The notes: a model not told the origin generated them from the letters alone. Numbered from the stretch's first letter, positions 1-7,403 are shown. The stretch is 16,055 bases of DNA from an uncultured Sphingobacteriales bacterium (GCA_946887085.1 CAMPKG010000031.1:1-16055), one strand, 5' to 3'. Numbers and translations are program-made.

Positions 1-684
1 CCCCAGGTTGCTTATAAAGAGGCGTTCACTACAAGGATCGAACACCGTGAAGTATTTAAGAAACAAACCGGTGGCCGCGGTAAGTTCGCTGACATCCAGT
101 TCGAGATCGGCCCTGCAGATGAAGAATTCCTGAAAGAAGGCAAAGGAACTTACCAGTTTGTGAACGATATCTTCGGTGGTTCTATTCCACGTGAATTCAT
201 CCCTGCGATACAAAAAGGCTTCGAGGCATCTATGACCACTGGTCCACTGGCTGGCTTCCCTGTAGAGCACATGAGGGTACGTATATTCGATGGTTCATTC
301 CACGCGGTCGATTCTGATGCGATGTCTTTTGAGCTTTGCGCTAAATCAGGTTTCCGTGAGGCTGGCCGTAAGGCTAAACCGGTTATCCTGGAGCCGATCA
401 TGAAAGTAGAAGTAACTACTCCTGACCAGTACATGGGTGATGTAACAGGCGACCTTAACCGTCGTCGCGCTATGCTGGAAGGCATGGACAGCCGTAACAA
501 CCTGCAGGTGATCAAAGCGAAAGTACCTCTGAGCGAAATGTTCGGTTATGTTACCCAACTGCGTTCATTGTCATCAGGCCGTGCAACTTCGGTAATGGAG
601 TTCAGCCACTATGCACCTGCTCCGCGCAATATCGAAGAGGAAGTAGTAGCAAAAGCTAAAGGCAAAAAAGTTGGCGCTGAGTAA
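1..684 (+). CDS. fusA: Elongation factor G, C-terminal part (5' end outside window)
   Basis: The reading frame is open from base 1 and gives the last 227 residues of the ribosomal translocase EF-G, the GTPase that moves tRNA and mRNA through the ribosome and helps recycle ribosomes. What is visible is domain IV (GGRGKFADIQFEIGP, then the HAVDSDAMSFEL and KPVILEPIMKVEV stretches) and domain V (YMGDVTGDLNRRRAMLEGMD, LRSLSSGRATSVMEFSHYAP). The GTP-binding domain lies upstream of the window. The C-terminus ends in a short lysine-rich tail, as is usual. A strong intrinsic terminator follows 20 bases after the stop, so the transcript ends here and does not continue into rpsJ and the S10 ribosomal-protein genes. 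Identity is certain; whether this is the only fusA copy in the genome cannot be seen. Confidence 0.97.
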   Translation, partial: PQVAYKEAFTTRIEHREVFKKQTGGRGKFADIQFEIGPADEEFLKEGKGTYQFVNDIFGGSIPREFIPAIQKGFEASMTTGPLAGFPVEHMRVRIFDGSFHAVDSDAMSFELCAKSGFREAGRKAKPVILEPIMKVEVTTPDQYMGDVTGDLNRRRAMLEGMDSRNNLQVIKAKVPLSEMFGYVTQLRSLSSGRATSVMEFSHYAPAPRNIEEEVVAKAKGKKVGAE

Positions 685-704
685 TTAGTGCTAAAATGAT
701 AGAG

Positions 705-735
705 AAAGTCCCGCCCGCAAGGCGGGACTTTTTTC
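705..735 (+). terminator. Rho-independent terminator after fusA
   Basis: A perfect 10-base-pair stem (AAGTCCCGCC pairing with GGCGGGACTT) around a 5-base CGCAA loop is followed by a run of six T residues. It lies just after the fusA stop codon and should end that transcript. Confidence 0.93.
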
Positions 736-774
736 TTTAGGCATGTTTTTATTGGGGTTATTGAAACTTCAATT

Positions 775-1005
775 ATGGACGGAGAAGCCATTCGACAAGA
801 ACTGATATCTTACATTCACGACAACTTTATTCATGACACTGAGGTGAAGCAATCGCGTGTCATCACGTACATGCATTCGCTCGATCCATCTATACGCGAG
901 GATAGTGTGGTATCCCTCATTCGCGAAATGGCGGATAACGGACAATTCGGTATCGCCAAAAATGATGAAGGTGAAACCGTCATAAAATTACCCACGGCAA
1001 GATGA
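775..1005 (+). CDS. Small conserved-looking hypothetical protein, possible winged-helix fold
   Basis: A 76-residue soluble protein with an ATG start and no signal peptide or membrane segment. The sequence reads as two or three helices (EAIRQELISYIHDNF; REDSVVSLIREMADNGQ) followed by a short hairpin-like end (GIAKNDEGETVIKLP). That helix-helix-helix-wing order resembles a minimal winged helix-turn-helix, but no diagnostic motif is present, so DNA binding is only a guess. It starts 40 bases after the fusA terminator, so it probably has its own promoter; none was recognised. The lipoprotein ORF 74 bases downstream could be co-transcribed. Not recognised as a named family. Confidence 0.75.
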   Translation: MDGEAIRQELISYIHDNFIHDTEVKQSRVITYMHSLDPSIREDSVVSLIREMADNGQFGIAKNDEGETVIKLPTAR

Positions 1006-1078
1006 AATATAATTGTTTCGTATATGTGGTGAAAATTTGAGGAAGGCGTATTATATTGTACAAAATTTGGTCCTTCTT

Positions 1079-1330
1079 ATGAAATCCGGGATTCTAGTCA
1101 CTACTGTATGCCTTTCTTTGATCAGCCTTAGTTCTTGCCTGAAGACCTATAACTGTAGCTGCGAAACAACCAGCTACGCAGACTACCAGGTGGTGGGTAC
1201 CAAGGCCATAAAACACGAGTACAACGGATCGCGTAAATACACCGCTGTTCAGGAGTGCGCGAAGCTACGGGACAGCAGTATGAACAATAACGGCACCGGG
1301 CATATAACCAGGTGTTCTATAGACGAATAA
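1079..1330 (+). CDS. Small cysteine-rich lipoprotein, first of a tandem pair
   Basis: The reading frame opens at 1013, but the ATG at 1079 is preferred because it places a normal lipoprotein signal at the N-terminus: MKSG, a hydrophobic stretch, then the lipobox LSSC with Cys20 as the lipidated residue. The mature part is about 64 residues. It starts C-L-K-T-Y-N-C-S-C and has two further cysteines (QECAKL and TRCSIDE). The same pattern (lipid Cys, aromatic, C-x-C, later single Cys, terminal Cys) occurs in the next gene, so the two are probably tandem paralogues. The four non-lipidated cysteines could form two disulfides outside the inner membrane. Function unknown. A terminator follows. Confidence 0.78.
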   Translation: MKSGILVTTVCLSLISLSSCLKTYNCSCETTSYADYQVVGTKAIKHEYNGSRKYTAVQECAKLRDSSMNNNGTGHITRCSIDE

Positions 1331-1352
1331 TTATTTGTACATCATATTTTCC

Positions 1353-1379
1353 AGCCTGTTCTCTGACAGGCTTTTTTTA
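1353..1379 (+). terminator. Rho-independent terminator between the two small lipoprotein genes
   Basis: A 7-base-pair stem (AGCCTGT with ACAGGCT) around a 6-base loop is followed by seven T residues. It separates the two related lipoprotein genes into different transcripts. Confidence 0.85.
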
Positions 1380-1449
1380 TTATTTGGAAATTTTGTGAAC
1401 ACTACCTCTTAAAGATGTTTTTTTCTATTTTTAGTTCAAATTACAATTC

Positions 1450-1698
1450 ATGAAGAAGGCATACTTCCCGTTTCTTTTACTTTTCGTAGCCATTTCAGCG
1501 GTGTCTTGCAATAAGAGTTACGACTGTGAGTGCACGAGCGAAGAATATTTTGAACACACGCTTAGGGATACCAAAACGCGTATAGTTGATGTAAAGGCAA
1601 AGAGTCGGGGAGCTGCTGAAACCGATTGTGAAAAAATGAGCCTGGAGTCTATTGATGACGAAGGCTATGGTTCTATAAAGATCTGTGACTTAAAATAA
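1450..1698 (+). CDS. Small cysteine-rich lipoprotein, second of a tandem pair
   Basis: An 82-residue protein with a lipoprotein signal: MKK, a hydrophobic core (FPFLLLFVAIS) and the lipobox AVSC with Cys20 as the lipid site. The mature part starts CNKSYDCECT, matching CLKTYNCSCE of the preceding gene, and both have a later single cysteine (TDCEKM here) and a cysteine close to the C-terminus (KICDLK here). The spacing is similar enough to suggest duplication followed by strong divergence. It is acidic (DTKTRIVD, SIDDEG). No catalytic motif is visible and the family is not recognised. The gene is bounded by terminators on both sides, so it is probably transcribed alone. Confidence 0.82.
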   Translation: MKKAYFPFLLLFVAISAVSCNKSYDCECTSEEYFEHTLRDTKTRIVDVKAKSRGAAETDCEKMSLESIDDEGYGSIKICDLK

Positions 1699-1710
1699 GA
1701 ACTGACTTAT

Positions 1711-1745
1711 AAAAAAACCGCCGGCTCAAAGCCGGCGGTTTTTTT
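1711..1745. terminator. Bidirectional terminator between convergent genes
   Basis: A 15-base-pair perfect inverted repeat (seven A, then CCGCCGGC, loop TCAAA, then the complement ending in seven T) works on either strand. It ends the lipoprotein transcript coming from the left and the DUF58 transcript from the right. The last two bases overlap the DUF58 stop codon. Confidence 0.95.
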
Positions 1746-3126
1746 ATAGAGTACCTGAAGTAACATTGCTTCGTTTCAATATCTCCTCCAGTTCTTTTTC
1801 CCTGCGCTGTACCTGCAGGCGAATAGGCGAAAATATCCAGCGGCTGCGTAGTTTGTTCAGCCTGTCTTTGGGTGGCAGGAGTATCAGGCGCTTCAGCCAG
1901 TTCCACGCCACAAAATGACGGAATACCCGCGACAATTTCACGAAATAGACTACAGTTCCCGAATCGCATTGCTCCAATATATTTCTAAGCTCATCCGGAT
2001 CGGTAAAGGAGGAAACACACAACACAGTAGCCTGCCGCGGATTGAAATACTGGTTAAGCGATTTATCGCGATGCCAGGAGCTATTGCTGATGATACGTGC
2101 GCTGCGCTCGGGTACCGATAAATGCTCAGGTACATTAAACGATTGATCGGGGATAAACCTAAGGTCCCATTCTTTCTGCGACAAAGTATCATACACCGTC
2201 CACACGCTGTTTTTGTAGTAGTTCAGCATCTCCTTCAGGTAGCCCTCATTCAACCACTGGCTTTTTACCGAGGCATGAAACGATGCATAGAAGTAGAGAT
2301 GTGACGCGTAAGGCTCAAACATTTCAGGTACGCGCACCACCAGTTCGCGGTTTTTGGCATATACTTTCCACACAATGCGCCTTACATCATCGCCGCTTTC
2401 AAAATCCTTATAGTTCAGGTATTCGCCTTCAACACGTCGCAGCTGTTCTATGCGCACATCCATCGTCTCCGTTTTCTTCGGAAACACGTCACGGTCATCG
2501 TCTTTGGCCAATACAGGTGGCTGATAAAAATGTCCGGCTATCGGTTGACTCACTGCCAGCGAGAAAATATGCAGCATGTCCTCGAAGTAGAGAAAGCCGC
2601 CTTTCAACTGGTATTCTTTGATGTCAGGCAGGTTCATCCGGCTGCGGCCGGCGATGGCTGCGCGCCAGATGCTGTTTTCTTTACGCTTGTTTGATAGCAG
2701 GCTGAACTTATCAGTGAGCTGATGGTCGTCGTAAAACAACCGTCCCTTGATAAAACCAAGAATTGGCCTGCGAACACCTTTTAGCAAAGCATTTAGGTAA
2801 AGCTTGTTCTTCTTTCCGTTTTTGGTTTCGGTAGTAAAGTTTACTTCAAGCTGGTATTTTTTGCTGTGGTTCAGCCAGAGATAGTAGAGCCAGCTAACTA
2901 TTGTGCTGAGTATAGACAACCCAACTAATGCAATGGCAAACCAGAAAACCATTTTGCCCATCAGGATGATGAAGGGACGGAAAGGAGCAGGATCTTCCTT
3001 AGGTGCAGGCATGTACAGCAATTTATAAGCCGCATATGCCGCTGCTGCGCATAAAACTGTATTAATTGTAAAAGGGAAATATTGCAGGAAATATCTGATC
3101 CGCCATTTTAGCTCTTTCCAGTTCAT
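1744..3126 (-). CDS. DUF58 domain-containing membrane protein
   Basis: A 460-residue protein with two N-terminal membrane segments (about residues 19-38 and 51-85) and a long soluble region. The DUF58 signature lies at about residues 235-268: EYLNYKDFESGDDVRRIVW followed by KVYAKNRELVVR, matching the family pattern of R/Y-x-Y, GDD-x-R-x-I-x-W and A-K-x-x-x-L-x-V. DUF58 proteins usually sit beside a MoxR AAA+ ATPase and von Willebrand factor A proteins and are thought to take part in envelope or complex assembly; the domain also has a von Willebrand-like part. No MoxR gene is present here, so this is a solitary copy. The basic C-terminal tail (QRREKELEEILKR) is a probable short coiled coil. 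The start is ATG; no clear ribosome-binding site is seen. Confidence 0.87.
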   Translation of the reverse strand: MNWKELKWRIRYFLQYFPFTINTVLCAAAAYAAYKLLYMPAPKEDPAPFRPFIILMGKMVFWFAIALVGLSILSTIVSWLYYLWLNHSKKYQLEVNFTTETKNGKKNKLYLNALLKGVRRPILGFIKGRLFYDDHQLTDKFSLLSNKRKENSIWRAAIAGRSRMNLPDIKEYQLKGGFLYFEDMLHIFSLAVSQPIAGHFYQPPVLAKDDDRDVFPKKTETMDVRIEQLRRVEGEYLNYKDFESGDDVRRIVWKVYAKNRELVVRVPEMFEPYASHLYFYASFHASVKSQWLNEGYLKEMLNYYKNSVWTVYDTLSQKEWDLRFIPDQSFNVPEHLSVPERSARIISNSSWHRDKSLNQYFNPRQATVLCVSSFTDPDELRNILEQCDSGTVVYFVKLSRVFRHFVAWNWLKRLILLPPKDRLNKLRSRWIFSPIRLQVQRREKELEEILKRSNVTSGTL

Positions 3127-3187
3127 TTGATGCCAACGCTCTTAACTGCTGAATTTAGACAGTAAAAGTCAAAACCTGTGTTAAAAT

Positions 3188-3218
3188 AAAAAACCTTGCG
3201 TTAGGAGCAAGGTTTTTT
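3188..3218 (-). terminator. Rho-independent terminator after the type IX secreted protein gene
   Basis: A 12-base-pair stem (six A plus CCTTGC on the plus strand, with the perfect complement GCAAGG plus six T) surrounds a 7-base loop. It lies 3 bases past the stop of the minus-strand secreted-protein gene. The stem is symmetric, but only minus-strand genes flank it, and it separates the secreted protein from the DUF58 gene. Confidence 0.92.
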
Positions 3219-3221
3219 CTT

Positions 3222-4850
3222 TTATTCTTTAACGAAGTTTTTTTGGACAACCTGGTGATCGTTGCTGAGCGTCAATATATAAATGCCCGGAGCGAGGTGA
3301 CCAATATAAACTGAGTTGCCGGTATAGCTGATTTCCATCTCCTGACCGGACATATTGTGAACTGCAATTTTACTCCATTCAGCCTTGTTAAAATATATAT
3401 ACTCGGTTGCCGGATTCGGGTATATCATGAACTGCACATCGGTAACATCTTCTATTTTGTCGGGAAACATATCGAGCATATACAGTGAATGCCCTTCATA
3501 ATAATTCCAGTGGTTACCCAAGAATAACTTGTTACCGAACGGTATCAAAGCAGCACGACTCAACGTCATCCCAACGAGTCGTCCGGAAAATGAAGTTATG
3601 TCGCTGCCCGGATAGACGATTTGCTGAGTACCGGCGTCCGTTCCATCTGTCCGCCATATCTTACTGATGAACCCGGTATCACGTGCGCGGAAATACAGAT
3701 GCCCGCCAAACAACGTTAACTGGCTGGGATATGATGCGAAGTTGCCGGCAGGTGTAACATCTTTAAACTCAACAGTTCCAATATCGGTGCCGTCGCTGAC
3801 CCACAATTCGTACTCGTAAGGTGGCGTGATAAATGATGCAGGAAAATATACTTTACCATTGTACGGAACCAGGAACCCGGTATTGCCCCAGTTCCCAGCC
3901 GCGATCTTGTTTAACTGCAGTTCTTTGACGAGTTGGGTTCCTGTCGGTGTACCGTCCAGAACCATGAGCCCAGTCGTTTGCCCTTTTCCACCAATAAAAA
4001 ACAGCTTATTACCGACTATTGCATAGTCAGACATAGTACTGTATACAGTGTCTCCGATAGCGACGGTGCCTGGGTCCGTTCCGTCGGTTTTGTACATGTG
4101 TACGGTATTGACATCGTTTGCGCAAAATATCAGGTTGCCATTAAAGAGCATAAAACGTTCGGGCCCTGTATTGAATGTAGACGTACCGGAGTAGATGTCT
4201 TTCACAAGATGAGTTCCTGATGACGTTCCATCAGTCACCCACAACTCCGGTCCTGTCGTACCGTCATTAGCAGAAAAATATACTTTATTGTTCATTACGG
4301 CAATGCAGGCTTTTGGCAGTTCGCCGTTGGTGGTGTCAAGAATATCCCCGGCGGGATTGATATCCTTTATCATTTGAGTTCCGCCGGATGTTCCATCGGT
4401 TTTCCACAATTCAATGCCGTGAATACCGTCGTCTGCATAGAAAAACATTTCGCTGCCGGCAGTAACCATGGTGAAATCTATGTAGGACGTGATAATTCCA
4501 CGTCCGTTTATGGCGCTAATATCTTTCACTTTTTTAGTTCCGGTTGCATTGCCATCACTCTCCCATAGGTCATAACCAGTATTGTCATTCGCGACGAAAT
4601 ACATTTTTCCGTTAAATACTTTCATTTCAATAATGCCAAGCTCAGTGACTTTTTGTGTTCCGTTCTGCGTGCCGTCACTCACCCATAACGCATTTTGGGC
4701 CATGAAGTACAATTTGCCGTTGAATTCTATAGCAAGCTGTCCCATTGGAAGGTCAATGGTCTTGACATATTTCGGCACAGGCAGATTTTGCGCGTAAATG
4801 TGGCCACAAAGTAATAGAAGGGTAAACAGTGCAGTAGTTAACTTTCTCAT
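3222..4850 (-). CDS. Type IX secreted ELWxxDGT-repeat protein (probable beta-propeller)
   Basis: The 542-residue product begins at the ATG at 4850, giving a normal signal peptide (MRKLTTALFTLLLLCGHIYA, cleaved near AQ at 20-21). A TTG seven codons upstream is less likely because it lies within the promoter element. Eight repeats of the form [E]LWxxDGTxxGTxxV occur at about residues 54, 94, 147, 202, 251, 294, 348 and 397, each preceded by a NGKLYF-like strand. The spacing of 40-55 residues is what blades of a beta-propeller give. Repeats five and six are degenerate (HMYKTDGT, GLMVLDGT). The last ~70 residues are a Por secretion sorting domain: YPNPATEYIYF, an NMSGQEM segment, and the terminal LAPGIYILTL ... 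VVQKNFVKE. The protein should cross the outer membrane by type IX secretion and be released or surface-attached. No catalytic motif was seen; adhesion or binding is inference. Confidence 0.93.
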   Translation of the reverse strand: MRKLTTALFTLLLLCGHIYAQNLPVPKYVKTIDLPMGQLAIEFNGKLYFMAQNALWVSDGTQNGTQKVTELGIIEMKVFNGKMYFVANDNTGYDLWESDGNATGTKKVKDISAINGRGIITSYIDFTMVTAGSEMFFYADDGIHGIELWKTDGTSGGTQMIKDINPAGDILDTTNGELPKACIAVMNNKVYFSANDGTTGPELWVTDGTSSGTHLVKDIYSGTSTFNTGPERFMLFNGNLIFCANDVNTVHMYKTDGTDPGTVAIGDTVYSTMSDYAIVGNKLFFIGGKGQTTGLMVLDGTPTGTQLVKELQLNKIAAGNWGNTGFLVPYNGKVYFPASFITPPYEYELWVSDGTDIGTVEFKDVTPAGNFASYPSQLTLFGGHLYFRARDTGFISKIWRTDGTDAGTQQIVYPGSDITSFSGRLVGMTLSRAALIPFGNKLFLGNHWNYYEGHSLYMLDMFPDKIEDVTDVQFMIYPNPATEYIYFNKAEWSKIAVHNMSGQEMEISYTGNSVYIGHLAPGIYILTLSNDHQVVQKNFVKE

Positions 4851-4868
4851 ATAGGGTTGCTTTGGTGC

Positions 4869-4876
4869 CAAAAATA
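4869..4876 (-). promoter_or_regulatory. Bacteroidota-type -7 element for the type IX secreted protein gene
   Basis: Read on the minus strand this is TATTTTTG, an exact match to TAnnTTTG. A TTG lies about 25 bases further upstream (minus-strand 4904-4902), slightly wider than usual for the -33 element. Transcription would start about 12 bases before the ATG at 4850, which supports that start over the TTG upstream. Confidence 0.6.
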
Positions 4877-4974
4877 GGTAATTGGTCGATTATGTAGGTC
4901 TCAACTGGCATGTTTTTATAGCCGTATATAGCAAACACAACCCGTGTTGCACCGCTCTGCCGGGGTTTGACGTA

Positions 4975-6009
4975 ATGACAATCAAAAGCTCTATGAAAGA
5001 AGAAATAACGCATAAGGAAGAAACAAAACTGTTCTTTGAGGTAGCGCCTCATGTGTGGGGAACCAAGGACATTTTCGTGAACATGTACATGGTGCAGAAC
5101 CCTGAAGACCAATCCTGGGTATTGATCGATACAGGGTTAAAATCCTCAGCGCCAAAGATCAAAAAAATGGCTGCCGAGCTTTTTGGGGAAGACAGCAGGC
5201 CCAACGCGATCTTATTAACGCATGGGCATTTCGACCACACAGGCTCGCTGAAAAAACTGGCTGACGAATGGGATGTGCCCATTTATTGCCATTATCTCGA
5301 GCTGCCTTACCTGAGTGGCAGGTCGGCATACCCACCGGGGGATTCAACAGTGGGCGGAGGGTTGATGGCGAAAGTGTCGTGGATGTATCCCAAGAAGCCT
5401 GTTAACGTGGAGAACCGCCTGCGGATATTGCCGCCGGATGGCAGTATACCTTTTCTCCCGGGTTGGATATATGTCAACACACCGGGGCATGCTCCCGGTC
5501 ATGTAAGTTATTTCCGTCAGCGCGACAAAGTGCTTATAGCCGGCGATGCCATAGTAACAACCAAACAGGAATCGGTGATGTCGGTAATGCTGCAAAAGAA
5601 AAGGCTTTCGGGGCCCCCTAAGTATTTCACATACGACTGGACGGCAGCAGGTGTATCTGTAAAAAACCTTGCTGAGCTGGAGCCGGAGATAGTAGCCAGC
5701 GGACATGGGCAGCCAATGAACGGTGAAGAGATGCGAATAGCCCTCACCAATCTTTCTGTGCATTTCGATGACCTGGCTGTACCACGGAAAGGACGTTATG
5801 TGGATGACCCGGCCGTGGCTGATGCCGCAGGGTTTAAATACATACCACCCAAACCCAAGGACAATACCTTGTTGATATTGACTGTTGGTGCTGTTGTTGC
5901 AGGTGCCGCGTTGGCATATCTATTGATGTCGGGGAAGGAAAAGAAAAGGAGAACGCTTTTACAGAGGTTAGGTGAGGAGTACCTCCCTAAAAAACTAAGG
6001 GGCGCCTAA
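4975..6009 (+). CDS. Metallo-beta-lactamase-fold hydrolase with C-terminal membrane segment
   Basis: The N-terminal ~275 residues carry the full metal-site series of this fold: THGHFDH (H83, H85, D87, H88 from the ATG at 4975), a later His in NTPGHAPGH, Asp in AGDAIV and a final His in ASGHGQP. The protein should therefore bind two metal ions and hydrolyse an ester, thioester or similar bond; the substrate cannot be read from sequence. After the catalytic domain comes a proline-rich linker (YIPPKPKDN), one hydrophobic segment of about 21 residues (LLILTVGAVVAGAALAYLLM) and a strongly basic tail (GKEKKRRTLLQRL), which should hold it at the membrane. The frame is open from a TTG at 4882, but 4975 is the first ATG; the ATG at 4993 (MKEEITHK) is an alternative. 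Its stop codon lies in the loop of the terminator hairpin. Confidence 0.9.
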   Translation: MTIKSSMKEEITHKEETKLFFEVAPHVWGTKDIFVNMYMVQNPEDQSWVLIDTGLKSSAPKIKKMAAELFGEDSRPNAILLTHGHFDHTGSLKKLADEWDVPIYCHYLELPYLSGRSAYPPGDSTVGGGLMAKVSWMYPKKPVNVENRLRILPPDGSIPFLPGWIYVNTPGHAPGHVSYFRQRDKVLIAGDAIVTTKQESVMSVMLQKKRLSGPPKYFTYDWTAAGVSVKNLAELEPEIVASGHGQPMNGEEMRIALTNLSVHFDDLAVPRKGRYVDDPAVADAAGFKYIPPKPKDNTLLILTVGAVVAGAALAYLLMSGKEKKRRTLLQRLGEEYLPKKLRGA

Positions 6010-6020
6010 GCGCCCTTTTT
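6000..6020. terminator. Compact terminator between convergent genes, containing a stop codon
   Basis: A 6-base-pair GC-rich stem (GGGCGC with GCGCCC) has the loop CTAA, and five T residues follow. The hydrolase stop codon TAA is the last three bases of the loop. On the minus strand a T-rich tract also follows after a 5-base gap, so it may serve the cvfB-like gene too. Confidence 0.8.
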
Positions 6021-6021
6021 C

Positions 6022-6858
6022 TTATTCCTGTATTAGTTTGATGCCTGTTTTGGTCAGTTCTACTTTCTGTTGTTTGTACAGTGCACCGACGGTCATCTTG
6101 AAGGTCTTTTTGCTCATGCCGAAGAACTCATAAATATCGTCCGGGTCAGATTTGTCGTGGTAGGGCAGGTAGCCATCATTCTCCTGCAACAGGCGCAATA
6201 TCTTTTCGGCCTCGCCCTCAACTCGTTTATAACCGCGCTCACCCAGCGCAACATCTATCTTATTCTCCTCGCGGATCGTCTTGATGAAGCCTTTCTCTTT
6301 ATCGCCGATCTGCAATTCCCTGAATACCTCGTTATAATGCAGGACGCCGGTATGCAGGTTGTTGATAATGACTTTATAACCGATATCTGTCTTCTGGTAA
6401 ACGACAAGGTCAACTGGTTCTCTTTCTGTAACAGTCAGATCATCATTGCTTAAGAAGCGGGCTATCCTTTGTGTAGCTGCGACACGGCCGGTTTGTTCGT
6501 CGATATAGACCCGCACTAAGTAGCTGTGTCCCTCCTGCATGCGCTCCTCTTGTTGTGATAACGGAACGAACAGGTCCTTCATCAATCCCCAATCCAGGAA
6601 AGCGCCCTGTTTGGTCGTCGCCACAGCTTCCATCATGGCTATTTCTCCTGCAAGCGCTTTGGGGCGTTGGGTGGTGGCAATAACCCTGTTTTCCGAATCA
6701 TGGTAAAGGAACACTTCCAGTTCGTCGCCTTCCTGCACACCAGGAGGGACAAAACGCTTGGGCAGCAAGATCTCTTCGCCTTCGCCACCGTCGAGGTAAA
6801 GCCCGAAATCAACCTTTTTTATAACTCTCAGCGTGTTATATCGCCCAATTTCTGCCAT
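6022..6858 (-). CDS. cvfB: CvfB-family S1-like RNA-binding protein
   Basis: The 278-residue length and layout match the CvfB/YitL family: consecutive S1-like OB-fold domains followed by a C-terminal winged helix. The first OB segment runs about residues 4-62 (NTLRVIKKVDFGLYLDGG, then ILLPKRFVPPGVQEGDELEV). The second runs about 66-130 (VATTKQGAFLDWGLMKDLFV, then EGHSYLVRVYIDEQTGRVAA). A third, more divergent one follows (IGYKVIINNLHTGVLHYNEV). The winged helix is at about 210-278 and includes IYEFFGMSKKTFKMTVGAL. CvfB proteins are cytoplasmic RNA-binding regulators that affect virulence-factor expression in staphylococci; the role in Bacteroidota is not established. The cupin gene ends 28 bases upstream on the same strand, so the two are probably co-transcribed. 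Confidence 0.88.
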   Translation of the reverse strand: MAEIGRYNTLRVIKKVDFGLYLDGGEGEEILLPKRFVPPGVQEGDELEVFLYHDSENRVIATTQRPKALAGEIAMMEAVATTKQGAFLDWGLMKDLFVPLSQQEERMQEGHSYLVRVYIDEQTGRVAATQRIARFLSNDDLTVTEREPVDLVVYQKTDIGYKVIINNLHTGVLHYNEVFRELQIGDKEKGFIKTIREENKIDVALGERGYKRVEGEAEKILRLLQENDGYLPYHDKSDPDDIYEFFGMSKKTFKMTVGALYKQQKVELTKTGIKLIQE

Positions 6859-6886
6859 GAGTGCTCAATGAGGCGGCTAAGGTAGT

Positions 6887-7297
6887 TTATTTGTTCTTGT
6901 TTTCTCTGGCCATGGTCAGCAGGCATACCGACTCTTCGGCCGCGGTGATAGAGAACGGAATATGCTCATGCAGCATCACCATCTGTCCCCGGTTGAACTC
7001 AAGTGTTTCGACCTCGGTTTTAAACTTAATGCTCCCTTCCAGTACCTGCAGGCTCATGCAGCCTGTACCATCTACTGTAGCCGGCCTTGTTTCGGTATCT
7101 TTATGTAATGCTATCAGCACCACCGTAAAATCGTCTGATTTGAATACAGTGATGGAATTGCGTTCGTTTCGCTGCCAGGCTTCTTCCTGCATCAGCTGCT
7201 GGGTGAATGCATGGAGGTCAACGGGAACCAGCGGTGCATCCAGCGGCCTTTCGCCCCAGGGACGGTTAATGGTGGACTCATTATGCTTTACTTCCAT
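6887..7297 (-). CDS. Small cupin-domain protein
   Basis: A 136-residue soluble protein with a single cupin-like beta-barrel. The second half shows the cupin order: GTGCMSLQVLEGSIKF (motif 1 region with the G-x-x-x-V-L-x-G core) and then the LEFNRGQMVMLHEHIPFSI segment (motif 2 region with G-x-x-x-x-x-P and histidines). The usual paired H-x-H of motif 1 is not obvious, while H-x-H occurs in motif 2 (LHEHIPF), so the metal site may be atypical or absent. The N-terminal half (VDLHAFTQQLMQEEAWQRNE) reads as helical. It lies 28 bases upstream of the cvfB-like gene in a likely two-gene operon. Cupins of this size are enzymes or small-molecule sensors; neither can be chosen here. Confidence 0.8.
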   Translation of the reverse strand: MEVKHNESTINRPWGERPLDAPLVPVDLHAFTQQLMQEEAWQRNERNSITVFKSDDFTVVLIALHKDTETRPATVDGTGCMSLQVLEGSIKFKTEVETLEFNRGQMVMLHEHIPFSITAAEESVCLLTMARENKNK

Positions 7298-7403
7298 AGA
7301 GTTTGTTTTTGCAGCTCAACAGCATAAATACCATTCCGCGAAGCCAGCGTTTAGTTGGGTTATTATAGAAAACACGAAAAATTAAATCGGAATTAATTTT
7401 ACG

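Noticed and set aside
150..515. Minus-strand open frame antisense to fusA
   Set aside because: The plus frame is unmistakable EF-G; the antisense translation has no recognisable protein features and is a shadow.
1426..1433. TATTTTTA upstream of the second small lipoprotein, considered as a -7 promoter element
   Set aside because: It misses the final G of TAnnTTTG, and the nearest TTG upstream is about 30 bases away, too far for the usual -33 spacing.
1950..2621. Several open frames on both strands inside the DUF58 gene
   Set aside because: They lie wholly within a gene with a clear domain signature and have no motifs or start context of their own.
4931..4950. Imperfect hairpin (GCAAACAC / GTGTTGC) in the leader of the metallo-beta-lactamase-fold gene, considered as a regulatory RNA element
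   Set aside because: It is short with a bulge, has no T-run and no resemblance to a known riboswitch; it could easily be chance.
4882..4974. N-terminal extension of the metallo-beta-lactamase-fold protein
   Set aside because: It would need a TTG start, has no features of a signal or domain, and the ATG at 4975 or 4993 fits the family's beginning better.
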